A DNA stretch of 64,000 nt from Paraspadella gotoi (taxonomy: Eukaryota; Chaetognatha). The translations under genes and the position numbers were made by a program. Shown here piece by piece: positions 36,477 through 45,346 of the stretch. Numbering within the stretch: position 1 is the first letter of the stretch; the number at the start of each line of letters is the position of its first letter. Location: NCBI GenBank assembly GCA_051294375.1, contig CM119266.1:20562780-20626779 (forward strand), given 5' to 3'. The notes under the pieces are model-generated. The model was not told where the DNA came from, made no database searches, and worked only from the letters and a program-made list of their open reading frames with translations.

Positions 36477-36581
36477 GAGAGAGAGAGAGAGAGAGAGAGG
36501 AGAGAAAATGAGAGAGAAAAGAGATGAGAGAGAGAGAAGAGAGAGAGAGAAGAGAGAGAGAAGAGAGAGAGAGAGAGAGCG
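36091..36581. repeat. Long GGGA then (GA)n tract
   Basis: GGGA/GGAG words to 36240, then about 340 bp of (GA)n with frequent AAG and GGA phase shifts. The longest uninterrupted purine block in the window. The long minus-strand Ser/Leu frames through it are repeat translations. Confidence 0.97.
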
Positions 36582-36730
36582 ACACAACACACAGAGAAGA
36601 ATAACAAAAAAAGCCATCGGCTCGTGTTGGAAGATAGAAGAGAAGGCAATTCAAAAGACGGCAACACAAAAATAGAAAAAAGCCGCCGAACGAAAACGAC
36701 GACATTTCGACTGCGAAGAGAAATAAAAAA

Positions 36731-36779
36731 AATGGCGTCGGGAACAACCAAAAAAAAAAGAAAAGAAAAAAAAAGGAAA
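36731..36779 (+). CDS. Candidate lysine-rich first exon
   Basis: ATGGCGTCGGGAACAACC in an A-rich context opens a frame of Met-Ala-Ser-Gly followed by a Lys/Arg run. It ends at a consensus-like donor, AAAG|GTGAGA, at 36780. The second copy (37802-37852) keeps both the ATG and the donor despite indels around them. Poly-A composition alone could give the Lys codons, and no downstream exon was identified. Confidence 0.2.
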
Positions 36780-36920
36780 GGTGAGAATAATAACGGGGAA
36801 CCTTTTCTCTTTCCTTTCTTTATATTTTTTTTTCTCCGTCTTACTTTTCGTGTCGAGCTGAGTATGCGGGAGGGAGAGATTACGGAGGAAATGACAGAGG
36901 AACTCGACGTGTGACACGAT

Positions 36921-37022
36921 ATGAGAAGAGAGAGAAGAGAGAGGAGAGGAGAGAGAGAGAGAGAGAGAAGGAGAGAGAGAAGAGATGAAGAGAGAGTAGA
37001 GAGAGAGATGAAGAGAGAGAGA
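36921..37022. repeat. (GA)n microsatellite
   Basis: Interrupted GA array. The second copy has an N gap (37857-38100) and a residual GA run here. Confidence 0.95.
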
Positions 37023-37349
37023 TGGGATGTATACCTCCAGGTACTGACGCGGTTCGTAAAGAAAGTTCTCGGTGAGCGACATCATGAGATCACTGGGGAT
37101 TCGTACGGGAGACGCGCGACTTGACTGAAAAGTGAGAACTGACGTCCATCCTAGCGTAGTTGCCCGTGAAAAACGTCACCGTTTTGGAATTTCGCTTTTG
37201 TCACACGTTGGATGCATTACCATAGGTTACAGAAGAGTGTGAGAAAATTACGAAGATAAAAAAAGAAAGGATGCTCGTGGTTGACATAAGAGTCAGACGT
37301 GGACCATGAAAAGATGACAACTTTTTACGGGGGGCGATGACGACGCAAC

Positions 37350-37475
37350 ATCTCTCTCCTCTCTCTCTCTCTCATCCTCATCTCTCTCTCTCTCTCTCTC
37401 TCTCTCTGCTCTCTTCTCCTCTCTTTCTCTCTCTCTCTCTCTTCTCTCTTCTCTCTCTCATTCTCTCTTCTCTCC
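37350..37475. repeat. (CT)n microsatellite
   Basis: CT array in the left copy. The equivalent in the right copy is 38412-38660 with a gap. Confidence 0.95.
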
Positions 37476-37699
37476 GCTGTTACAATCGTGTATGTTTCTT
37501 TTTTAAACTGAATTATGACGTACTAAAACAAAACAGCATATGAAATATTCTTTTACTTTTGGTTTTTATAATGCGTATTTCTTTCAAAGAATAAGACGGA
37601 TAAAAAAGACAAAACATTGAGAAATAGTCATTGTTACAACCGAACTATCCTAAAATGCAATATAGTACGCAACGATTTTAACCTGCAATGGCCCAAAGC

Positions 37700-37724
37700 N
37701 NNNNNNNNNNNNNNNNNNNNNNNN
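37700..37724. other. Assembly gap of 25 N
   Basis: Placeholder between two contigs that overlap by about 1 kb. Confidence 1.
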
Positions 37725-37856
37725 AAAGACGGCAACAAAAAAAAACGAAAAAAGCCGCCGAACGAAACGACGACATTTCGACTCGAAGAGAAGAAAAAAA
37801 AATGGCGTCGGGCAACAACCGAAAAAAAAAGAAAAGAAAAAAAAAGGGAAAGGTGA

Positions 37857-38100
37857 NNNNNNNNNNNNNNNNNNNNNNNNNNNNNNNNNNNNNNNNNNNN
37901 NNNNNNNNNNNNNNNNNNNNNNNNNNNNNNNNNNNNNNNNNNNNNNNNNNNNNNNNNNNNNNNNNNNNNNNNNNNNNNNNNNNNNNNNNNNNNNNNNNNN
38001 NNNNNNNNNNNNNNNNNNNNNNNNNNNNNNNNNNNNNNNNNNNNNNNNNNNNNNNNNNNNNNNNNNNNNNNNNNNNNNNNNNNNNNNNNNNNNNNNNNNN
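37857..38100. other. Assembly gap (244 N)
   Basis: Corresponds to about 36781-37005 of the left copy, chiefly the GA array. Confidence 1.
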
Positions 38101-38409
38101 GAGAGAGAGAGAGAGAGTGATACCTCCAGGTACTGACGCGTTCGTAAAGAAAGTTCCTCGGTAGCGACAATCATGAGACACTGGGGATTCGTCGGGAGAC
38201 GCGCGACTGACTGAAAAGTGACGAACTGACGTCATCCTACGTAGTTGCGTGAAACGTCACCGTTTTGGAATTCGGCTTTTTGTCACGTTGGATCCATTAC
38301 CATAGGTTACAAAAGTGTGAGAAAATACGAAGATAAAAAGAAAGGATGCTCTGGTGAAAAAGTCACGTGACCCGAAAGATGACAACTTTTTACGGCGATG
38401 ACGACGCAA

Positions 38410-38411
<2 letters not shown>

Positions 38412-38443
<32 letters not shown>

Positions 38444-38660
38444 NNNNNNNNNNNNNNNNNNNNNNNNNNNNNNNNNNNNNNNNNNNNNNNNNNNNNNNNN
38501 NNNNNNNNNNNNNNNNNNNNNNNNNNNNNNNNNNNNNNNNNNNNNNNNNNNNNNNNNNNNNNNNNNNNNNNNNNNNNNNNNNNNNNNNNNNNNNNNNNNN
38601 NNNNNNNNNNNNNNNNNNNNNNNNNNNNNNNNNCTCTCTCTCTCTCTCATTCTCTCTCTC
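38412..38660. repeat. (CT)n microsatellite with internal gap
   Basis: CT on both sides of the 190-N gap 38444-38633. Matches 37350-37475 of the left copy. Confidence 0.95.
38444..38633. other. Assembly gap (190 N)
   Basis: Gap inside the CT array. Confidence 1.
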
Positions 38661-38869
38661 TCGCTGTTCAATCGTGTTATGTTTCTTTTTACTGAATTAT
38701 GACGTATCTAAACAAACACGAAATATTCTTTTACTTTTGGTTTTTATATGCGTATTTCTTCAAGAATAAGACGGAAAAATAAAAAAAACAAACATTGAGA
38801 TAGTACATTGTTACACCAACTATCCAAAATGCAATATAACGCCAACGATTTTACCGCAATGGCCAAAGC

Positions 38870-39183
38870 GAGGCACAAACGCCGGCCCTTGGTGGAGGAA
38901 GGGTCCGGCCGCGAGGACACCTCCCGTCTAAACAAACAAACTAACAAACAAAGGAAGAATGAAACACTGTCCGCAGCGTCGACCCGTTAAGACTTCCGTT
39001 ATAGGCAGTAAGAGGAGCCCGGGACCGCCGGCGCCGCAACGGACCCGGGCGCTGCCAACCTCGGGACCCCCGGGCGCGAGAAGAGAGTTTTTCTGGCCCG
39101 AATCCAAGTCGATCGTGAAAACGAGGCGGAGACGCCCGCGGAGCCCCTTGTTGTCGTTGATTGGTGTTGTCTCAGTGAGGCGA
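38870..39183. other. GC- and CpG-rich patch, possible gene-associated island
   Basis: About 300 bp with many CpG and runs such as GGACCGCCGGCGCCGC, contrasting with the AT-rich surroundings. Frames are open on both strands (plus from 38959, minus to 38928), as expected in GC-rich DNA. No motif is recognised and no clear splice pair was found. Confidence 0.35.
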
Positions 39184-39350
39184 GGAGAGAGAAAGAGAGA
39201 GAGAGAGAAGAGAAGAGAGAGAGAGAGAGAGAGGAGAAGAGAGAGAAGAGAGAGCAAGCAGAGGAGAAAGCGCGAGAGGAGAGAGCGCGAGAAGAGAGAA
39301 GAGAGAGAGAGAGAGGAAGAGAGAGGAGAGAGAGAAGAGAGAGAGGAGAA
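39184..39350. repeat. (GA)n microsatellite
   Basis: GA array with GCGAGA interruptions near 39270-39290. Confidence 0.95.
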
Positions 39351-39828
39351 AATATTTTGGTATATATATAGATTTTCCGTAGGTTAAGTTAGTGAACTTT
39401 AAAAAAAAAAAAAAACAAATAAAAACAAGAAATTAAAGATATTATCCAAAGACGAAACAATGTTCACGGCGAAAACACATCAAACGAAACTTTTACAGTT
39501 TCTCTCCGTTTCCGAGTTAAGTTAAAAGCCACAGATAAGCTACAGACGTACCTCGATATCCCCGACTAAAAATCTATTTTAGGACGAGACCTGCGAATGT
39601 AGGCCACGTGGTTTTCCTCGGACAATTTCGACAAGAGTTATAGATTCATTGTTCCGAATATAGAAGGAGGCGATGGCTCGAGATGTTCCAAGAAAGACGA
39701 AGAACATAGAGAGAATAAGGGGGAGAGAGACACTTAAAGAGTTTAATGAAACAAAGATAAGTTAAAAGTTAAGAATAGACTAAATATATATATGAGTTAT
39801 GGTCCTCAGGGATTTAATAATATTTTAC
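39351..39828. other. AT-rich spacer
   Basis: Nothing recognised. Confidence 0.5.
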
Positions 39829-40009
39829 GGCTCTCTTTTAAAAAAGCGTCCCATTTCTGAACCTAGTTTTTTTAACTTATGTAATTCTAATTAATAACTA
39901 AATAAGTAAATATATTACCTAATCATTAACTTTAACCTGATCCTGATCTTTAACCCAAAACTATGAAGAGACAGTAATAATTGTTATGAGTTAGTGACAG
40001 AACCATTCA

Positions 40010-40200
40010 ATATAAATAATCCCTGAGCTTCGGATCAGGCTGTAACACTATGTTACAGGCGGGTTAAGCGCCCTGTCCCTCTTCACTGCTAGGCGACCAT
40101 CGGGCTAGAACCCCGGACCTTTGGGTTAGGAGGCGAATGACTTACCTCCTGCATCAATGGCCGCTGATGAACGGTTAGTGGATTTTAGTCCACCATACCT
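40010..40200 (-). mobile_element. tRNA-Arg(CCU)-like SINE nested in the transposon
   Basis: A tRNA-like head (40163-40094, minus strand) is followed by a body running toward lower coordinates. The body contains two adjacent hairpins, CCTGA/TCAGG (40022-40039) and the perfect 7-bp pair CTGTAAC/GTTACAG (40040-40058), then an AT-rich end (ATTATTTATATTG) near 40005-40020. The surrounding sequence is the telomere-like interior of the host transposon, so this inserted later. Exact ends and target duplication were not resolved. Confidence 0.6.
40094..40163 (-). tRNA. tRNA-Arg(CCU)-like pseudogene / SINE head
   Basis: Read on the minus strand, a 7-bp acceptor stem CGGCCAT/ATGGTCG (one G-U pair) encloses about 56 nt. 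The anticodon loop is CTCCTAA, giving anticodon CCU at 40130-40128, and a B-box-like GGGGTTCTAGCCC lies at 40114-40102. The D stem and anticodon stem have mismatches and the T loop is one base short by the usual alignment. It is best read as a decayed tRNA or SINE head, not a working tRNA. Confidence 0.5.
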
Positions 40201-40372
40201 CAAACCTTATTTTTAAACCTGACTCCTAACCCTAGTCCCCAAACCTAATCACTAACCTTAATCCCTAACCTTAATCCTTAACCTTAATCCCTAAACATAA
40301 TCTTTAATCTAATTTTTAAACTTAAAAATGTTTCAATTAAGATGAAATGGGGCGCTTTGAGAAAATAAGGCC

Positions 40373-40918
40373 GGTCTTTCACAGTTAAACCCGTCCTGGC
40401 GATCGATAAACCTACGGACGCAAAGAACTTGGTATAAACTTAGTACTAAGCATTAAAGCCAATGCGACAATGCAGCAATGCGGCAAAGCGGCAATGCGGC
40501 AATGCCGAGCTCGACTTAATTTCTCTCTCGTTCTCTCACGTCCCCTCGACACAAATCTATTTCAATTAACCCAAAACGCGTTTCACGAAATTCATTGTCA
40601 AAAAAAAAAAAAAAATAGAAAAAAAGAAACGTACGAGATGAAATTAAAAATAGATTCGTTTCGCGTTTCCGTCCAAAATCCAGGCGCCTCTGGAAAATAA
40701 AAAAAAAAAAAAGGAAGCGTCGTATTTATGTTGTTTTGCCCCGAGGGAGACGCCACTCGAAAAGGCGGTTAAGACTTGCAAAAGGGGCAAAGAAAAGGTT
40801 TGGCGGGAAAAGAGGTGGCTCTGCCAAAGGCGGGAAAAAGCTCATGTAGCTGAAAGAGAAAGGAGCAATAAAAAGACGATGTCGTTGCGACGGACGAGTT
40901 GAGAAAAAAAGGAAAAAA
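40373..40918. other. Unique DNA with GCAATGCGGCAA words
   Basis: GCGGCAATGC/GCAGCAATGC words repeat at 40465-40505. Otherwise nothing recognised. Confidence 0.5.
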
Positions 40919-41043
40919 GGAAGCCGTTGAGCGAGAAAAAAAAAGAAAAAAGGAAGCCGTTGAGCGAGAAAAAAAGGAAAAAAGGAAGCCGTTGAGCGAG
41001 AAAAAAAAAGGAAAAAAGGAAGCCGTTGAGCGAGAAAAAAAAG
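40919..41043 (-). repeat. About 33-bp minisatellite, 4 copies
   Basis: GGAAGCCGTTGAGCGAG followed by an A/G run, starting at 40919, 40952, 40984 and 41018. Unit length varies by one or two bases in the A-run, so open minus-strand frames shift between copies and are not convincing genes. Confidence 0.95.
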
Positions 41044-42192
41044 GTTGTGGGTGAGGTGAGGTTGCTGAAGGTAAGTAAGAAGCTGGAGGGAAGTTTGAAA
41101 TAAAAGCGAGAACGTCTGATTGCAAAATGTAACAGAAAAAGGAGCGATGAGATCAAATGTTTTTTTTTTTTGACAGTGCGGGAGGCTAGTGAAAAAGAAA
41201 GAAACTCTGAAGCTGTGAGTTATATTCACGACAAAAATTTAATTAAAATTGGATATTTACTTGTAATTTAAAGGAGATGCCATTAAACTAATTAAATATA
41301 TTTTCGGTAAAACAAAAAAAGATTTTCGTTAGTCAAGAAGATTCAAGTTTTCTTCCCTCCAATACTCAACAACTTCGGCTCCAGTACGAATTCCGCCCCC
41401 GAAGTCCAAAATAATTTATGCAATTTTTAGATTCGTGCGATTTGCAATTTGCGATTTGCGCGGAGCGCCGCGGGCGGCGCTGAAGCTGTCAACAACAAAA
41501 AACGGCGTCTTTATGTTGCGAACAAAAAACGAAGAAGACGCGAAAAGGAATTCGTTTACAGTTCGATTTTGACTCGCAACGCGGCGCTGTTGTTTTGGGT
41601 AAACAAAACAAAAAACAACAATTCTAATCTGATTTCAGGAAGATGAGCGGAAAGAATAACAAGAAATTTGATACATCAAAGGCAATCACCAAATGACAAG
41701 CAGCAAGCAAGCTTTTCGTACTACCTTAATGTAAATCTAAAGATATAGTGAAAGCAAATTATAAGGATAAGACTTAGCTTAAAAGTTTAACATTTATTTT
41801 AATTCAAAATCTCAAAAAATATGATGAATAAAAAGTGAAACAGAAAGTAAATGAGAACAATGCAAACATGGTAGTTAGCGAACCCATAATGAATTATTCT
41901 TTAAAAGATTATATTTCAATTTTGAAATTGTCATTTTATTCCATACTCCATAGTTCGTGTCGAACGGTTTTAAGATGTGTGTGCATTCAAAAGCCAAATG
42001 CACTTGAGTATTAAAGCGTCGGCGATGGATCCCTGGAGAGATTTTTACCTTTGGGGTAAGGATAATGATTTCATTCGACAATTAAAATTCAGGAGCTCAT
42101 TTCGACTAACTCGATTTTTATACGTATCATTGTTAATATTGCGATATGAAATAGAATATAAGAGAAAGAGGGTGAAAGACTGAAAGAAAGAA
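41044..42192. other. Unique DNA, nothing recognised
   Basis: CpG-rich patch at 41455-41595, AT-rich elsewhere. Confidence 0.45.
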
Positions 42193-42225
42193 AGAGAGAG
42201 AGGAGAGAGAGAGGAGAGAAGAGAG

Positions 42226-42267
<42 letters not shown>
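42193..42267. repeat. (GA)n microsatellite
   Basis: Interrupted GA array. Confidence 0.95.
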
Positions 42268-42969
42268 ATATAGTCAAAGGCTAATGGGCATGGTTGAAGT
42301 TTTGAAAGATGTTAAGAGTCGTGGCAAAAAAGTGTTTTGAATATCAAAATTGATCTCTTTCGCGCTTGTTATCAGAAAAACATAGGAAATGATAGAAGCT
42401 TAAGCGAAGGAAAGAGGAAGAGAAGGAGACAGGAATGTAAGGAGCGAAAAGGGAAACAAGATCGGTTCATCCAATGTGTCGCGCCGCAGTAACTTTTTTT
42501 ACGTGTATATCTTGTTGATATGACCTGACAATGACATTGAAATGCCTACATGACAACAATAACTTTGCTTAGCCTGTGTATTTATGAGTATGACACACAC
42601 TGCATCGGAATTCCGTCTTTTATTTTTTATAGTTTTAGGATTTCCTTAAGACGGCGCTAGCAGTCACTTAAATTTGAAGATTTTTTCCTTTCTAACAATA
42701 TGAGCATTTAGCAACTAACTATAGGCGAGTCATGTAGCATTTTTACTTAAGCTCTGATAAACCGTTCGGCCGACCTACACCGACCGATCGATCGACAGAC
42801 GACAGAAAAGTTGACTTAAAGGATCGCGGCCCAAGTAAAAAGGAGGAAAATAAAAAAAGGAGGAAAGTAAATTTAAAGTTTTAAAGTTTATTTAAAAATT
42901 TCTAGGTTAATAAAAGCACAAAAGAGTTTTTAAAAAGCAGCTTCCTTTATTTTCCATCCGTCGTCCAAA
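42268..42969. other. Unique DNA, nothing recognised
   Basis: A short CGACCGATCGATCGAC tract lies at 42779-42800. No gene recognised. Confidence 0.5.
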
Positions 42970-43123
42970 AAAACCTTCGTCGTCGTCTTCTTCGTCTTCG
43001 TCTTCGGCTTCATCAATCTGCGGTTAATCACGGTTGCGCTCATCAAGAGCCTCTTTTATCATCCCTTCCCAGACGTCGTCTTCGTCCTCGTCATAAACGT
43101 CGTCGTCGTCTTCGTCGTTAACT

Positions 43124-43158
<35 letters not shown>

Positions 43159-43160
43159 TC
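42970..43160. repeat. (CGT/CTT)n trinucleotide array, interrupted
   Basis: GTCGTC and TTCGTC triplets in two blocks (42970-43010, 43070-43160) split by ordinary sequence. Confidence 0.93.
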
Positions 43161-43197
43161 CTTTTCCGTCAAAGTCGGCGAAGCTGATAATCTTCAT
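43024..43197 (-). CDS. Candidate 57-residue acidic ORF
   Basis: ATG at 43197 (minus) begins MKIISFADFDGKG, followed by an Asp run, further Asp/Glu repeats, then VWEGMIKEALDERNRD and a stop at 43024. The non-repetitive ends on either side of the (GAC)n core give it a more protein-like look than other arrays here. There is no homologue I recognise, and an in-frame stop lies directly before the ATG. Confidence 0.2.
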
Positions 43198-43485
43198 TCA
43201 ACTTTCAGATCAGAAAAGAGGAAATAAATAATCCGTGAAGTTTTTCCATCATCCCTCGCGAGAATCGGACGGCGGAATCGAAGATCGAAAAACACCGAGA
43301 AAAAATATAACTTTTCGCCGAAGAGTAAATCTTGCGAGTCTGTATCCTTGGCAACGCGACCTCTCACGGGAAATGATTCAGATGAATAGGTGCTTATTTA
43401 TCTGAACTAAAGATAAATACACTAAGCGTGGGTTCCGTCACAACGAGGCGCGAGATCGAGACGGAAAGTCGCCAACGAGGATCGG

Positions 43486-43490
<5 letters not shown>

Positions 43491-43525
<35 letters not shown>
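43491..43525. repeat. (CT)n microsatellite
   Basis: About 35 bp of pure CT. Confidence 0.97.
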
Positions 43526-43530
<5 letters not shown>

Positions 43531-43732
43531 TAACCGCGACTCCGTCTCTCTCGATCTACCGTCGACCTTTGATTTCGCCCCGACGGTGATTCATCCACAG
43601 CTCTCCTAACCCACTTACCCGTTTAACCAAACCCACAGACCCACAGACCTTCACCCACTCTCCCCACCTTCACACCATCGCGACCCTCGCTCTTGTCAAC
43701 TCTTCCTCTCTTCCGCTCCGTTCCACCCGGCG

Positions 43733-43754
43733 ACGGCGACGGCGACGACGACAC

Positions 43755-43785
<31 letters not shown>

Positions 43786-43787
43786 TT
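43733..43787. repeat. (GAC)n microsatellite
   Basis: GGCGAC then GACGAC repeats. Encodes Asp (plus) or Ser (minus) only. Confidence 0.95.
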
Positions 43788-44140
43788 GCTGCCAACTGAA
43801 TCACAAAAAAGCCGATCTGTCAATTCTCCCTCACCTTTTTTTTTCGCTCTTCTCCTCTTTATTTATTTTCTTCTTTTTCTTTCTCTTTGTGTTTTGTTTC
43901 GTCGTTTTTCTCACCGCTAGAGTCCCTGGCGTCTCAAACTCTTTGTTATGGCGCGAAAAAGGGTCGCTTGCCCTTTTTTTTTTTAAGTCGCGACTGAATC
44001 CGCCGTTTGATGCCGTCGTCGCGACGCGTCGCTGCGATCGCTGCGTATTAAGTTCGATCTCGTACTCGTTTTTTTTTCCGTAATACGTAGCGGGCATTTC
44101 ACCACGAATATAATAGATGAGTAATTGAGTATTGTGACCC
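43788..44140. other. Spacer, nothing recognised
   Basis: T-runs and a CpG-rich patch at 43985-44045. Confidence 0.45.
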
Positions 44141-44335
44141 GGTGGCTCATTGAGTAAAGCCATCACCGTATCTCCACCAGGAATCGGGTTCATTCCCTAA
44201 CCCTTTGCCAAAGGCCAAAGGCTTTGGCTTCTCTTTAAGAAGCTTGAGGAAGTCGGTAAAACTTCCTCTTGCAACCATGGAACAGGTCTTGGGCATAGAA
44301 CCCTGTCTGAGGCTTTTCTACACCACATGACCGTC
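44141..44335 (+). mobile_element. tRNA-derived SINE-like element with hairpin-chain body
   Basis: A-box-like GGTGGCTCATTGAGTAAAGC at 44141-44160 and B-box-like CGGGTTCATTCCC at 44185-44197 mark a tRNA-derived head. The body is a series of hairpins: GCCAAAG/CTTTGGC (44214-44228), GCTTC/GAAGC (44227-44243) and GAGGAAGT/ACTTCCTC (44246-44268, perfect 8 bp). The head core matches the element at 32685. The 3' end is not defined. Confidence 0.6.
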
Positions 44336-44509
44336 CCTATGTCTTAACTCACAACAAATACTAAGTTTGATCGTTGTTGTCGTCGCCCTCTTTTCACTCG
44401 CTTTCAATATTGACTATTTCGTCATCTTAATCTGTTTTCATCAGCTAAACAACGCACTAAAAAAAAGGGCGTTGATTGTATTCACTTCAACGAAAAGGAA
44501 AACAAACAT

Positions 44510-44541
44510 CGTTGACGTCGTCGTCGTCGTCGTCGTCGCCG
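44510..44541. repeat. (CGT)n microsatellite
   Basis: About ten GTC/CGT units. Confidence 0.95.
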
Positions 44542-45211
44542 AATGTCTCATTCAGTAAGTCAAACATCACAGCCAACTTAATCCTCATTCTCAATGCACA
44601 TTTTCGACTTTATCTTTTTCCCCTTTTCCCTTCCCAGTTCCCACCCTTGTCGTGATCAAAACGAGAGCGATAAACTCACTATGCTGGTCCACCTCCCCGA
44701 CTCCCCACCTCCCCCTCGCTTATCGACTTGGCTTTTTTAACACTTTCGCGCGAAACTTGAATTTAAACCTGGAGATCGATGCTTCCGTTATTTGCCCACC
44801 TTTACCCAGAATCTTTAAAAAAAAGGTTCGGTCCAAATACAACTATTCTTGATCCAGTGGCCTCCGCTGTCCCGAGGCCTCCACTCTTCTCTTTCTCCCC
44901 AGAGGTCTCCCCCTTTTTTTTTCTTCTCTCATTTTTTTTTTTCATTTTAAAGATTCCCTTGAGAACTGATCCCAGCGAACGCCGCCCGACTCGCTCCCAC
45001 CATCGAGGGCTTTTACTCTCCACCCTCCGGCCCCCGCCTGCAGCCCTCGAGACTGCGATGCCGGTGGGAAATTCAGGACTTTCCATGGCCCCCCGCGCGA
45101 CGCGCACGCCGGCCCGCGATTTCTCGCGTTGTCAACGCCCCTCTTCGGCGATGGCGCGCGAATCGCAAAATTCAAGCGACGCCGAAGTCAAAGAGCGTTT
45201 TATGTCGCTCT
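44542..45211. other. Unique DNA, CpG-rich toward its end
   Basis: An open plus frame runs from 44779 through a CpG-rich patch (45040-45160) into the 27-bp repeat. There is no recognised domain, and the first 80 residues are largely Pro/Phe low complexity. Confidence 0.4.
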
Positions 45212-45346
45212 CTCGCAACGCTGCTTTACAGCTGAACTTTTGCAAAGTTGCTCTACAGCTCAACTCTCGCAACGTTGCATTAAAGCTGAACTTTTGCAAA
45301 GTTGCCTTAGCGAAGCATCTTTGCAAAGTTCACTTAAAAGATAAAT
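45212..45346 (+). repeat. 27-bp in-frame minisatellite
   Basis: Five units of 27 bp (starts near 45212, 45239, 45266, 45293 and 45320), each with a GCAAMGYTGC core and a GCTSAACTY end in the first three. Since 27 is divisible by 3, the plus frame reads as nine-residue repeats (SRNAALQLN, FCKVALQLN, SRNVALKLN, FCKVALAKH). The open frame ends soon after at 45354. It may be a repeat by chance in frame, or a short repetitive protein. Confidence 0.85.

Larger units (their letters stand above)
36654..37699. repeat. Left copy of an unmerged contig overlap
   Basis: Starts matching exactly where the right contig begins (AAAGACGGCAAC at 36654 and 37725) and ends where the left contig stops (CAAAGC at 37699 and 38869). 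Differences are short indels, mostly extra bases in this left copy. This is a textbook dovetail overlap left unjoined. Confidence 0.9.
37725..38869. repeat. Right copy of an unmerged contig overlap
   Basis: Counterpart of 36654-37699, including N gaps at its GA and CT arrays. Confidence 0.9.
39829..40372. mobile_element. Inverted-repeat transposon copy (family T1) with nested SINE
   Basis: Left end GGCTCTCTTTTAAAAAAGCG at 39829-39848 and CCCATTTCTGAAC to 39863. The right end, AAGATGAAATGGGGCGCTTT (40339-40358) to GGCC at 40372, is its inverted complement. The interior on both sides of the SINE is TAACCTTAATCCC-like with a 13-bp period, clearest at 40250-40315. No transposase. A tRNA-like SINE interrupts it at about 40010-40200. 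Confidence 0.8.

Noticed and set aside
36001-36751. Long minus-strand frames of over 180 residues
   Set aside because: Almost entirely Ser/Leu/Arg/Glu from (GA)n translated in overlapping frames; two or three frames are open at once, as a simple repeat dictates.
40094-40163. Functional tRNA-Arg(CCU) gene
   Set aside because: Mismatches in the D and anticodon stems and a short T loop; position inside a transposon favours a SINE or pseudogene.
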